A stretch of 64,000 nucleotides of DNA from Dermatemys mawii (GCA_007922305.1 ML677364.1:18126260-18190259); one strand, 5' to 3'. Positions 44,646 to 55,839 are shown, numbered from the stretch's first letter. Notes: generated by a model not told the origin, from the sequence alone. Numbers and translations are program-made.

Positions 44646-45318
44646 ACTGTAGTATGTAGGCACCTGATGCAATAATTACAAAGAATTACTTGAGGGTTGT
44701 GCACAAACAGACCAGTAACTCCTCTCCTTCCATGACTGGGAGAGAATCTTATGTAATACATGCATTGAGCGATGTGAACACAACAACCTTCCTTCTCATG
44801 GTAGGAGCACCAGAGGGCCTTCTGTTGAAAATATTCTTCCCCCTTCTCCTGAGAGGATGACCCATAGCCAACCCAGTATTCTTTAACTTGCTCTGGGTTC
44901 CCACCACATCCCTATTCACCCCTCCCTCTGCTTCTCCATAGAAGCGCTCATTCTTCCTGCCTTCCTAATCTTGCTCAATCCACCTGCTCTCCTACATCTC
45001 AGCTCACTCCCATCTTCCCATTTGTCCGCTGTTTTCTGTCCCCACCACTGCTGGAGATGAATAAAATAATGCAGAGATAATTAAATCATGAATTTAGGCA
45101 TAGGTGAGGCCTTAACTAGTGATCTCCTGATATTTCTAGCTTTGTGTAGGAAGTCTAAGTTGTATTGCAAACCCCAGCCTTTCAAAAATCAGGAGCCAAA
45201 CTCTAAACCAGAATATTTAGCCAAGTTCTATAAATATTGTTTTTGTCCTAAATAAGTAATGTACAATGTAGTATGTTAAGATTTATTGTAATTTTGTCTT
45301 ACTGCAAAGTTTTTTTTT
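44646..45318. other. No gene or repeat recognised
   Basis: Nothing supported. Confidence 0.4.
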
Positions 45319-46033
45319 CAGGGCTGTCAATTAATGACGGTTAACTCATGTGATTAACTCAAAACATTAATCATAATTAATCATACTGTTTAAACAATAG
45401 AATATCAATTGAAATTTGTTAAATGTTTTTGGATGTTTTTCTACATTTTCATATATGTTCTCTGGGATGGTGGTTGAAGCATGAAGGAGTATACGAATGG
45501 TTAGCATATCTGGCAGGTAAATATCTTGTGACGCCAGCTACAACAGTGCCAAGAGAACACCTGTTCTCACTTTCAGGTGACATTGTAAACAAGAAGCAGG
45601 AAGCATTATCTCCTGAAAATTTAAACAAACTTGTTTGTCTGAGCAATTGTCTGAACAAAAAGTAGGACTGAATTGACTTGTTGGCTCTAAATTTTTACGT
45701 TGGTTTATTTTTGGGTGAAGTTATATAACAAAAAAAAATCTACATTTGCAAGTTGTACTTTCGTGATAAAGAGATTGTACTACAGTATTTGTATGAGGTG
45801 AATTGAAAAATACTATTTCTTTTGTTTTTTACAGTGCAAATATTTGTAATAAAAATAAAGTGAGCACTGTAGACTTTGTATTCTATGTTTTAATTGAAAT
45901 CAATATATTTGAAAATGTAGAAAACATCCCAATATATTTAAATATATGGTCTTTTATTATTGTTTAACAATGCAATTAATCACATGATTAATCATGATTT
46001 TTTTAAATCAGATATTAATCCCAATTTATTTTT
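45319..46033 (+). mobile_element. hAT transposon, internally deleted, with long terminal inverted repeats
   Basis: The left end CAGGGCTGTCAATTAATGACGG and following 'gttaactcatgtgattaactc' are typical hAT ends. The first 140 bases are mirrored in the last 140 ('ttgaaaatgtagaaaacatcccaat...tgtttaacaatgcaattaatcacatgattaatcatg'), so the terminal repeats are long. The right end is decayed past about 46020. Between them only the 3' end of a transposase gene remains, so this is a deletion derivative. Confidence 0.8.
45462..45665 (+). pseudogene. hAT transposase C-terminal dimerisation domain remnant
   Basis: The open part 45423-45665 (80 codons) reads LAGKYLVTPATTVPREHLFS (residues 30-49), then SLSGDIVNKKQEALSPENL and NKLVCLSNCL. 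This is the hAT dimerisation domain (hATC), which holds the transposase in oligomers; the family pattern is 'A-x-x-Y-L-x-x-P-A-x-S-x-x-S-E-R-x-F-S-x-A-G ... N-V-x-x-L-V-F-L-x-x-N'. The part before residue 14 or so is terminal-repeat sequence joined by deletion, so the start codon is fortuitous. The zinc finger and catalytic core are absent. It ends in a natural stop (TAG, 45663-45665). Confidence 0.85.
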
Positions 46034-46860
46034 TTAATCACTCAATGGTCCTAGGTTTTTTATAAATAATGAGATTGATGTACAAGATTTAATAATAAAT
46101 AACAAGTTTTGCTTCCTTTTTGTTTGCCTTCTGGTTTTGAATTTTTTTCACTAGCTATGAGGGCTAGAAACATTTACAAAAAAAAGATGATACCTCATGT
46201 AATCATAGAACTCTAGGAACTGGAGCTTTATGAAAGAAAATACAGTGAGATTTGCCATGAAATGGTGAGTGCTGGCAATGTTGTGTAAGCAAATAACCAT
46301 AACCCAAATAACCATAACTGCTCATTAGCAAAGATTTGTTCTTGGAGGAAAATACAGTATTTCAGAAATGTACAATTAAAACCACTTTTACCACCGTGAA
46401 ATGTACCTAATCCCTGAGTGCACTTTGAGCATCTTAAAAATGCCTCCTGAATAGTAGTGGCCACTTCTCATGCTGCCTTGACAATCGGACATAGAAATAA
46501 ATCATTTCCTATTGACATGGCAACACTTTTGTAGTTGCCACATAGAAAGATTAAGAATGATTTTTTTTCTGTGTGAAACGGACTTCAATGTTTGGGCTCT
46601 ATTTTTGGAATTATTCATCAGCTTCTCTTCACACTGATTACAATTTTTAGTTCATATACAAGAACATTGTTTCTATGGAAGTACTAATTAAAGCTATCTT
46701 TATGAACAAATAGGCAAATAGAGAAGCATTTCTGCTACAGATGAATTTAGGTTTTAACCATTTCATACACTGCTGGGAGGCAATTCGTAAATTCTACACA
46801 AGAGACTAATAATCCTTCTTAGAACCTTTTTAATGCTTTACTCACTAATTAGATTTTCCA
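46034..46860. other. No gene or repeat recognised
   Basis: AT-rich. 'aatcatagaactctaggaactggagc' at 46201-46226 could be a CR1 tail remnant but is too short to call. Confidence 0.35.
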
Positions 46861-46864
46861 ACAC

Positions 46865-47045
46865 GCCACATGACGTAGGTAAGTAAGAATTATTACACCA
46901 GTTTTGAAGTAGAAGAAACATATAGAGAAGTCATATATATTCCCTAAGTCACTAGGACAAGTCAATGGGAGTGCTGAAATGGAAGCTCCAGTGTCTTCTA
47001 TTCTAGCGTCATTCTTGGTCACTAGACCATGCAGAATGAATATGC
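46865..47045 (-). repeat. MIR-like SINE
   Basis: 'attacaccagttttgaagtagaagaaacatatagagaag...tccctaagtcactaggacaagtcaatgggagtgctgaaatggaagctccagtgtcttctattctagcgtcattcttggtcactagaccatgc' follows the MIR order in reverse (tacagatgaggaaactgaggc, then 'cccaaggtcac', then 'accagaccatgc'). Confidence 0.55.
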
Positions 47046-47525
47046 ATACCATCTAATCATGCCTCCATCACAGAAGAATGAATTTGTTTATATCAAACCC
47101 CCAAATGTCCAAACTCAGGAGCAAGTTCCTGCTGCAGTTATAGAACCAAATCCCTAAATCAGCCCAGTTTCATTGACTTCAATGGAGTTCAGTTGAGGTT
47201 TTGGATCACTGCTTTTTCTGCTCTAAAACTTGGAGGTTGGCTTGGATCTAGCTAGAGAGAAATACTGAATTTCGTAGCACAACTTTCTTTTTTATAACTT
47301 CTACAAAAAGGAAAAAAAAACCACATTACTGCCCAAATGAGACTAACACCACTTCTTCACTCATAAAAGAAAGCAAAAGAATTAATATAACTGAACACAG
47401 TTAATAGGGTTGCTATGGAGGACATCAAAGCCATGCCTGGTTGTCAAATTACTGTTATACCTAATCAATAGAAAATGCACAGCGGTAAGAAAAATATGCA
47501 ACATTTAAGATATTTAGAGGTATGT
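47046..47525. other. No gene recognised
   Basis: AT-rich; at 47170-47190 'cattgacttcaatggag' is a half of the CAATGGG palindrome motif. Confidence 0.4.
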
Positions 47526-47529
47526 GTGA

Positions 47530-47770
47530 AAGGCTGGTCTAGTGGACAGGGCTGTGGACTAGGATTCAACTGACTTGGGTTTAATTCTTAGTGACAAACT
47601 TGTGTTACATTGGGAAAGTCATTTAATCTTCACTGTTCCTCAGTTCCTTTCCTGTAAAATGAGGATAACACTTCACTACCTCACTTGGGTGTTGTAAGGA
47701 TAAAGCTAATAATCTTTATGACAGCTAATGAGGCTGTCAGATACTATGGTACTGAGGGCCACATACATAG
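47530..47770 (+). repeat. MIR-like SINE, nearly full length
   Basis: 'aaggctggtctagtggacagggctgtggactaggattcaactgacttgggtttaattctt' is the tRNA-like head with A-box-like and B-box-like parts, followed by 'ttgggaaagtcatttaatcttcactgttcctcagttcctttcctgtaaaatgaggataaca', the MIR core and 3' part. This is the best-kept MIR-type copy in the window. Confidence 0.75.
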
Positions 47771-47805
47771 AGAATTAGATACTATTATCCCCATTTTGCA
47801 GATTA

Positions 47806-47876
47806 AGAGTGAAATGCTGGCCTCAGGAAAGTCAATGGGAATTTTGCCATTGACTTCAATGGGGCCATGATTTAAT
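47806..47876. repeat. Palindromic CAATGGG repeat motif
   Basis: AAGTCAATGGGAATTTTGCC is followed by ATTGACTTCAATGGGGCC; AGTCAATGG and CCATTGACT form a stem. Related sequence is found at 1395, 47166, 55943 and 60978. I know this phrase as common in reptile genomes but cannot name a family. Confidence 0.5.
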
Positions 47877-47939
47877 CCTAAGAGATGGAGGCTAAGAAAG
47901 GGTAAGTGCCTTTTCTGGGAGACACTTCAGATCTAATGG

Positions 47940-48150
47940 ATTGGGCATAGGTCTAGAAAACAAGGATCTGGATTTAACATTGTGCTTCACAACGATAATG
48001 AATTTAAAATAGGTATATCACTTCAGTTATCAGAGCTCTAGTTTACCCATCTGAAAAATGAAATAATGAAAAATAAAGAAATTTGTCCACGTCATGGCAC
48101 CTAATTAAGTGATGTGTGTAAAGTGCAGAGTGTTACGAAGGCCAATCAAA
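47940..48150 (+). repeat. MIR-like SINE, decayed
   Basis: 'ggattgggcataggtctagaaaacaaggatctggatttaacattgtgc' and 'atatcacttcagttatcagagctctagtttacccatctgaaaaatgaaataatg' follow the MIR head and 3' part with many changes. Confidence 0.5.
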
Positions 48151-48154
48151 GGTG

Positions 48155-49125
48155 AGAATAGATCCCAGGAATTTCTAATTTCTGGCCCTGTAATTAATTC
48201 ACTTCAGGCCATGGGAGTTTTTAAGGCTACCGCTGTTTTCTCCATTTTGAAATTCACAAGTCATCCTTTTTAAATAAACCAACGCAGCAGAGGAAAGGTT
48301 TTCTGATTTAATTTTGTAGGATTGCTCCAAAGTCATGAACAAATTGTTAGGCCCAAGAATTAATCCAGGGGATTCTGGGTAGTCCCTGAGCAGAGTTGCA
48401 GATGAATCTGCACTCTTGCCGACCCTGAGAGAGAGCTGCATTCTAAACATCTTTTTTACCAAATGTCCTTCACTCCCTGTTAAGTGGAGCCTTAATGTCA
48501 ATACTCTCTGTTTTGTCCTTCACTCCCTGTTTTTTGGGGTTTTTTTGTTAGATCATCTATCTTTCCTGTCTCCTGGTTTCTGGTACTGGTCAAACCTGCT
48601 GATAAGAAAATACTGAGACAGCATGTATGGCTTTAACTTATAATGAAATACTAGAAGTTTCTTACTAATGAAAGGGGGAGGTGGGTTGCTTGAATGAATA
48701 ATTTGTGATGTAACGAAGCTGTCTATAAAAATTTACTAGTTGTTAGAATGGGTAGTTGGTTCTCTTGGGAGACAGGCTGCTCTCCATTGTTGTGTGCACT
48801 ATTATCGGACTTTGCTGGTGTTGTCTGTCTCTGTGCGGTCAAACAACGAACCGGGCCAGTCTGGGTTTGAGTCTCAGACAAATTTTTTCAAACTAAAGAA
48901 CCAGGTTTCAATTCCTCCCCCATCCAGCCATGAATAGTTTACTCAGCTCTAATTGAAACCTGCTCCCCAGACTCACTAATTGGTCCACTCGGAGACCTGC
49001 CAAAAAAGGATGTCACACAGTATAAGCTTGTTGTCCTAAGCGCATGAAAAAAGAGACCAGTTTTCTTCCTATTATCATCATTTTTCTCAAAGAGATCAAA
49101 ACAGAGCCATGGCTGCTGTTCTTAA
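48155..49125. other. No gene or repeat recognised
   Basis: Contains a weak B-box-like GGGTTTGAGTC at about 48864 without the rest of a tRNA. Nothing else supported. Confidence 0.35.
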
Positions 49126-49126
49126 T

Positions 49127-49225
49127 TAGTTATTGCTATTACCATAGGAGCTAGGATCCCTAGGCATGGACTGGGACCCCGTTGTGCTAGGAACTGTACA
49201 AACACGGAACAAAAAGACCAGGATT
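49127..49225 (+). repeat. Ancient interspersed repeat fragment
   Basis: 'ggactgggaccccgttgtgctaggaactgtacaaacacggaacaaaaagacc' is a form common in amniote genomes (GGACCCCATTGTGCTAGGCGCTGTACAAACAC). It is probably the 3' end of an old LINE or SINE. Confidence 0.5.
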
Positions 49226-49860
49226 TTGTCTGGTCTCCTTATCTGTTTTTATTACTTGATTTTTAAACACTCCTAAAAGAACCCTAATTCATTTTCTTTT
49301 CTTCAGTGCTGCCGAGAATAAATCTTTTAACCTCTAATCAGCTCTTAAATAAAATGAATGTCCCGACTTTTCTTAGCTGTAGCCTCTATGTTTCTACTTC
49401 ATTATATTTTCTCTCTGTTGAGGGTTAACTAAATGAAGATAAATAAAACTCATTTACAACTGTAGACATCACTTGCAATACTTTGTTCCCTTAGCCAATA
49501 ACTCTCCCTTTTCCATGAAGCAGATATGAACCACTCTTAGCAAAAATTCAGCCGTAATCAGTATGTGCCAAGTAGCAATATATTTTTAAAATAAATGACA
49601 GTTGAGAGGTTTAAAGGAAAACACCAAATATTGCCATGTGCATGACAAAATCATGACAGTTAGCAATGCTAAGAGTGGCAAAAATCTCTGCTTTCTTCTT
49701 CTGCTCCACCTTCCTTTCGTATACAGGCCTAAGCCCTTAGGGACTCGGGTGGTGATGATGGGGTCTCTACGGTGCAACCTGACTGTGAGACTGCTGAGCC
49801 CTCTGTCTACCAGCAACCCGTGTTATCCCCCACATTGTGATGCTGACGTCAAGATGGAAA
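49226..49860. other. No gene or repeat recognised
   Basis: The frames near 49586-49871 on both strands overlap each other and match nothing known. Confidence 0.4.
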
Positions 49861-49865
49861 CTTCC

Positions 49866-50914
49866 GACTGACACTGCACTTACATAGACATCCACAGACA
49901 GAGACACACCCACTTGATCACATGAATGATTTCCAAGTCACTCATGAATCAGCAATAGAGAGACTTCAGCCAATTCCCCCTAGTCTTGCACCCCAGAAGT
50001 ATATTGGCTTCCATTGGTCATAAGCCTGACCAGTGTAAGTTCATTGCCTAGTTTGCCACTCCAGCAAAGGGTAGTAGCTGTGCAACAGCCCTTGTTAGCC
50101 TGAGCTGAGATTTCTCAAGCACTTCAGGCAAAACACACTTTTAGGTAAAATATAAAACAGATTTATTAACTCTAGAGAGCCAGACTTTAAGTTATTATAT
50201 ATGGTAGATATAAAGGTCAGAGATAGTTACCTTAAGAAAATAAAAAGTAAAGATGCATTCTAAATCTTAAACTTTTAGTCTAAGTAAGAATTGAATCATA
50301 GAGATTTTCTCACTGTGACAGATGTTATAAACAGGTAATAATTCCTCAGTACACAGGCTGGGGCTACCCTCTGGTCTGGGACTACCCTCTCCCAGTCCGA
50401 AGTATTTATCTTCCAGACATTCTTCCAGGTGTTGAGATTGGGGAAGGAAGGGAGCACAGGGGGAAGAGAGGCCAAGTGATGATGTCACTATCTCTCTTTT
50501 ATACATTATACTTTCAGCTTGCTGGAAAGATCTTTGCTGTGACGTGGCTTAATTCGCCCCCGTGGCATAGGTCCTCCTCTGAGAAGTCTCTAGCATAGTG
50601 AATTACGTGTTGATGAGTCATGAATGCCATCTGGATATTGATGGCTACTCCTTTGTTGTAACTGGAAGGCTGGTTGTGGGTGTTCCCTATTTCAGTAACA
50701 CATACGGTAATACTTCATAACTTCACATACAATGACAGCACATACAATTCAACAAGTTATTATTGTTCAACAGACTAAGACTTACAAAATGATACCTCAC
50801 AAGGTGTACTTTGTACAAACCATATAATCATAATATCACAGTGGTGAATATGGGGGTGCCTGGGTGCTACTTGGAGGTACAGAGTGTCAAAGTGGGGTGA
50901 TGTGGAGCATCACA
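49866..50914 (-). repeat. LTR-like repeat, antisense, with TATA box and polyA signal
   Basis: On the minus strand it starts TGTGATGCTCCACATCACCCC at 50914. It has a TATA box (GTATAAAAGAGAG, complement of about 50492-50504) and, about 330 bp further on, AATAAA (complement of 50162-50167). The order U3, promoter, R, polyA signal is what an LTR should have. The 3' end is placed only roughly near 49866. No retroviral gene remnants lie next to it. Confidence 0.6.
50497..50504 (-). promoter_or_regulatory. TATA box of the antisense LTR
   Basis: TTTTATAC on the plus strand is GTATAAAA on the minus strand, about 410 bp into the LTR and upstream of the polyA signal. Confidence 0.5.
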
Positions 50915-51215
50915 ACACCTAACTGTGAGGCCCTTGAAAATCAGAGGAATAACACTGAAACCCACAAATCCTGAGTTAGGTGCTTAGGCTTCGTATAAAG
51001 TGAATGAGGAGAGAGAGGTGATTTAGAATGAGATCCACATAGCCAGCAGGCTAATCAGTGTGACTTCTAAGCTAACCAATGGGAGATTCTAACAAGAGAT
51101 GTGTGTCTGAAACCCAGCTCCTCTCAAGGAAATAATCACCTCCTTGTAGTCTGGATTTAGAAGAATATTTCTGCTAGTGATCTATGAACTGAGGGAAGAT
51201 AGGCATTCCTCTTTC
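50915..51215. other. No gene or repeat recognised
   Basis: Nothing supported. Confidence 0.4.
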
Positions 51216-51639
51216 TAAGGCCTGGTCTACACTACACAATTAGATTGATGCAAGGCAGCTTATGTCAACCTAGTTGTGCATATGTCTACACTTAAATTGG
51301 TCTCTCACCACTGTAAGTGCCCATTTCTCTGACATAGTAAGACCACCTCCCCAAGTGGTGTAGAGCCACAGTTGATATATTTAGGTCAACACAATGCATG
51401 TGTAAACACTGCATTACTTATGTTGACTCAAACTGTCCTTCAGAGACTGTTCCATGATGCCCCACACTGACTGCTGTGGCCACCATTGTGAACTCCACTG
51501 CCCAAAGGTTATGGAATGGAAGAGAATGGAATGGAAGAGAATGGAAGCACCTGGCTTTAAAGCCCCGTGGATTTTTTAAAATTCCTTTTCCTGATTGCCT
51601 GGTTTGGTGAGAACACCTAGCACCTCTCCAGTGTTGAGT

Positions 51640-52510
51640 GTAGCTGCCCTGATATCCATGCTCCACACATGGAGTATAGAGGAGATATTGGATCTCCTGC
51701 ATCTGTGAGGAGAAGAGGCTGTGCAGGCACAGCTCCAACTCAACAGGAGAAACATTGATATCTATGAGCAGATTGCTCAGGGGCTGCAGGAGAAGGTGTA
51801 GAAGGGAGACCAGCAGCAGTTCCATGTGAAGACCAGGGAGCTCTGGCAGGCTTACCAGAAGCCCAGGAATGATAACAATTGATGCAGGACTGAGATGCTG
51901 ACTGGCTGCTTTTACAATGATCTGCATGCCATACTCGGCAGGGACCCCACCCCGTCACAGCACCATGAATATATCCAAAGAGCCCAAGTCACAGGCCCCA
52001 GCCACGAACAGGAGGGAGGAGGAGGTGGTCGATGAGGAAGAGGAGAAGGAGAAGTATGGGGGATTGGAGATAGGGGACACCAGCTGCAGAATGAACCAAG
52101 ATTGTTTTTTGATTCCACAGCAGTCCAGCCAGTTGACTGGAGCCTGATGTGGGGGAATGAATCTTGGGCAAGTGTGTAGATAAATTTTCACTTACAGGGA
52201 TTTCCGTCCTCTCCTACCTCACAACTAGCAGGACACATCTTTTGACTTTTAGTGAATTACTTCAGGCTAGAAGAGGTAGTGGAAGAACCAAGAGAGGAAG
52301 AGTTGTATCTGCTTCCCATTCCCTTCTAGAGTCAGGTGGAGGGGAGGAGGAGGTATGGAGCAGTTTGTATTGATACATAGGGATGTCCCTTGAATCCTCC
52401 TGAGAGATCTTGATGAAACGTTCCTGGAGGTTCTCTGCTATCCTCCACTGAAGATTTCTAGGGAGGGCTGCCTTATTTCTTTGCTGCAGTAGGACACTTC
52501 TCCATGTCAC
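51640..52510 (+). pseudogene. Myb/SANT-like partner gene remnant of the second Harbinger copy
   Basis: The open part 51917-52147 reads SQAPATNRREEEVVDEEEEK (residues 25-44) and then EKYGG, matching SQAPAMNSKEEKVVDEEEKEEDYGG of the minus-strand gene in the first copy. Upstream, 51740-51800 contains 'aacattgatatctatgagcagattgctcaggggctgcag', the ID-IYEQIAQGxQ segment of the trihelix domain. Many stops separate the parts. The protein would have bound element ends; this copy is dead. Confidence 0.7.
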
Positions 52511-52785
52511 TCAGTGATAATTTCAGCAGGCACCATTGCAGTCCAGAGGCTAACAGCATCTAGGCCTGGGCTGCTTCAGGATGCCATTGCTGCAAACCGC
52601 TCAGCTATGTCCTGCACATTGCCAATTGTCACAGTCCTGCACAGCAGGAGGCCATTGACGCTCCTGCACTCTAGCATCACACTGGCCTGGGGGTGGATTT
52701 CCTGACCTCAAAGTGATTCCCGACTGCCCAGCAGCAATCTCGCATTGCAAGTTCCCACACTGTGATCACCAGTCACTTCTCTGCT

Positions 52786-52849
52786 GTCAGCGCAGCTCCC
52801 ATTTTAGTGAATGAAGATAAATAATGTCAGTGCAGCTCCCATTTTCGTG
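52786..52849. repeat. 24-bp direct duplication in the Harbinger derivative
   Basis: GTCAGCGCAGCTCCCATTTT(AGTG) at 52786-52809 is repeated with two changes at 52826-52849. The full-length copy has this segment only once (about 13958-13975). The extra copy is probably a repair scar. Confidence 0.75.
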
Positions 52850-53574
52850 TCCCTGCACTGGAGGGGCTGGGTGAGCTCAGCTCACAGATCCAGGAGTATG
52901 GCCTTGTGCATCCAAAAGTTCTGCAGCCTCTGCTCATCATCCCAAACCCGCATTATGATGTGATCCCACCAGTCTGCTCTTGTTTCTCGGGCGCAGAAGC
53001 ATCTGCTCTGTGAATGCCACCACAAACGTTGAACTGGTTCTTATGTCCTATGGCAACTTGTCTTCCAAGGAATTGTCATGTTCCCCACTCATTGAGTTCT
53101 TTTTTGTGGCTCTGTAAATACTCCAGGATCATGTGCTCTGTGCTTGCAAAGCTCATGAGTAGTGCACAGCTGTACAGGCCCCATGTTTCTGTCTGAGATG
53201 GTGGACTGCAAGGAGGGCTGTGCAGGTCTGTGGGATTTTGAAAAAAGGATGAGAAAGCATGGGATACAGATAACATTATGGGATGGAAACAGTTGCAGTT
53301 TGGGAAGTTGACTCTGTGCTCCCAGTCATCCCTGTTGAATTTGTTTTGGCCCCAACATGCATTGCCAGATCTTCTCAGAAGTCAGGGCTCTGGACAGTGG
53401 TGAATTGAACATGGGTGTACCACACTTTGCATTGATACAAGCACTCCTGGTGAGTATGTGCTCTGCTGACACAAGGAGCCAAGTATTTGCGTGCACAAGC
53501 AATGTACTAATTGCAACATCTGTATGCTGATGTAACTTGAGTTGACATAACTTTGTAGTATAGACAGGGCCTAA

Positions 53575-53645
53575 TTTGTACAAGGGGGATGATCTCAGAG
53601 GTGTGCTGAGAGGCCATCTCGCTCTGCATGAAAGAGGAGGAGTTG
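53575..53645. other. Unassigned spacer
   Basis: Short stretch between the Harbinger element and a tRNA-like sequence. Confidence 0.4.
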
Positions 53646-53735
53646 CTCCGTTATAATCTTTAGTCCATTGTCTAGCATGCTCGTCTGGGATTTGGGAGAC
53701 CATTGACTCAAGACCTGCTTCTGCCTGGGAGGAAG
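53646..53735 (+). repeat. tRNA-like SINE fragment
   Basis: 'tagtccattgtctagcatgctcgtctgggatttgggagaccattgactcaagacctgctt' has a tRNA-like order with a decayed A box (GTCTAGCATGC) and B box (GACTCAAGACC). Stem pairing is poor, so it is not a tRNA gene. Confidence 0.4.
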
Positions 53736-53739
53736 AAAG

Positions 53740-55729
53740 AACTTGAATAGGCAGCAGACACTTCTCAGGTGAGTCCCCGAGCCCCTGGGCTATAGAGTCA
53801 TTTTGTGGCCTAGTTGATGTTTAATTATTTAAAATGTAGTAACTTCAATTGGAGAGGTAAAGGCAGCCACATCGCAGAATATCCCATAGCTCAGTGGTAC
53901 AAAGATAGCTTCTAAGGGCATTTTTACAGCAAAAACTTATACACTGAGACAGTTTAGGGGCTTACAGGATAAGGCGACTGCTGAGCAGGAATTTTGTGGC
54001 TCTCAGTGGAGCCTAATATTGGGACTTATGTACCCAAGGGGTTAGTTGCCTAAGTATCTTTTTTGGATCTTAGTCCAATGCTTTTTGGGGATGAGGAGTC
54101 ATTGGGAAAACATGGATTTGCTTAAAAATCCTTCATTTGGGCAAGTGATGGAAATCTGGAATCAGCCTACTCCCATGCATAAAATTATGCACATGCTTAA
54201 GTGCTTTGCTAAATCAGGATGTCTTTGGATTTAAAATCCATTAATAATCTATGGGTGATATTGTTTGAAAATGTATCCTTCCTGTAGTTTGATTGGACTG
54301 ATATAGTGTTAGCATGGTGAATTCTCTAGACAGAATTATATGATCTCTCTCTCACAATCACACACACACACACACGTTCCTTAAAATGGAAAGGACATTT
54401 AATGACAATCATTTACTGCAATGAGAGTGGATTTTTGTACTTGATCTTAAATGTATGCCTCATTTTCACTAATGATTCTATCATTCAAAAGGAGTTGTTA
54501 CTGGTATTTTTTCAATGCCCTCTTTGTATTCCTTTTTCTACAAGGTTTTCCTCATTAACCTATACTTTGTGGGTTTTTTTTAAAAAAATCATGCTAACAT
54601 TATACTCATGTTAAAACATCACCTCAGCAAGGTTTCTGGTATTCTGTTGCCAATTCTCTTTGTTAATGAAGAAGATCACAAACGTGATGATTTTTCTAAT
54701 TTACTATAGGCCTTTTTCCATATGGCTGGAAGATTGTATAGGTTGAATTGATGCCAATGTATTTGGCCTATCGGATAGTTGTGATTGTTAAAATCAATCC
54801 TTTAGTCTCTTTTTGATTCATAGATGGCCAGAGGGTAAAGCAGCATGCTAGGTATGAGGTCAAAGAGAATATAATGAATCTAAAAGAACCAGTTGTCTCA
54901 TGTTTTTCCTGTATTGTGACTCATGTTTAGCTGTGATGTTAAAATGATTTATAATTAAAGGAAGAAAATAATTTTTGTTGCTGGAAACATTAGTCTAATT
55001 TTGTGCCATTTTTCTGCCAGATAACTTATTCTCTGAAGAACAGCTAATGCTCCCTTTTAAAATGGATTTGCACATCTTTTCATTAGGATTGGTCAAAGGA
55101 GTATGGCAGTTTGTGCTCTGAAAATTCTATCCTTGTCTTTCCTGGAATTGCCAAGCATTGTATAGTCAGCTCAGAAAGAGGAACTTTAGATATTAATCCT
55201 GTTATTCATAAACCTGATCTGATAATGCACTTCCTGTCATGCAAATATATCCGAAAGCTACAATAGAAGCATGTATGTTATTACTGAGCTAAATATATGA
55301 TTCTCAAAGAAGTCATAAAGCACTAAAACACACGCCATTGTAGATTTAATTCTAGGATTAGATTTCATATTTAATGTAGACTATATGATCCGATTAGGTG
55401 AGACACATGCCTTTACTAAAATATAGCCTGAGCAGTTAGGGCTTTAATGTATTCATTTTTTAAACTCGTTCCAAAGAGGTAAAGACACCATTCATTAATT
55501 CAATACCTGTTATTGAGGCTACCATCAGTTTCCAATTGTACTACATCAGTGCTTTTCTCCCTGCTTAGACTGCATGCAAGAACCTATTGAAGTCTTTTCA
55601 AAAGATAATTATATTATTAATATTACTGGGTGTATAAAAATAAAATGACTCTTGGCCTATGTGCAACATTTAAGGAAGATTAGGTGCTTTTTCTGCAAGC
55701 CTGTATTCCAGTTCCTGTAAAGCTCTGCT
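53740..55729. other. Unassigned AT-rich DNA, repeat-poor
   Basis: About 2 kb without any recognised element except a short CA repeat at 54359-54375. The part 54900-55560 has octamer and homeodomain-type motifs (ATGCAAAT at about 55239) and is noted as a candidate conserved non-coding element, which sequence alone cannot prove. Confidence 0.35.
54359..54375. repeat. (CA)8 microsatellite
   Basis: An uninterrupted CA run of about eight units. Confidence 0.9.
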
Positions 55730-55734
55730 AGGAG

Positions 55735-55836
55735 ACTTATCCGGACCATATCAATATTAGGGCCTTCGTCTGATATAGGAACCTATTGTCTCCTTCCCCC
55801 CTCCCAGTTTTTCACACTTGCTATCTGGTGACCCTA
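55735..55836. mobile_element. Decayed relative of the AGGGTGACC MITE
   Basis: The right part 'cagtttttcacacttgctatctggtgaccctaa' matches that of 1857-1971 ('caatttttcacatttgctgtctggtcaccctaa'). The left end is decayed. Confidence 0.6.
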
Positions 55837-55839
55837 ATG

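Larger units (their letters stand above)
51219..53571 (-). mobile_element. PIF/Harbinger element, core-deleted derivative, inverted copy
   Basis: The ends GGCCTGGTCTACACTACAC and (reverse) GGCCCTGTCTATACTACAAAG are inverted repeats, flanked by TAA on both sides (51216-51218, 53572-53574), a PIF/Harbinger target duplication. The left 300 bp match the reverse of the right end of the element at 13256-16980, and the right 800 bp match the reverse of its left end, so the two copies are in opposite orientation. The part that in the first copy encodes the DDE core (about 14150-15690) is absent. It is 2353 bp long. Confidence 0.85.

Noticed and set aside
48740..48937. tRNA-like B box and small frame
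   Set aside because: Only one box-like motif; no cloverleaf can be drawn.
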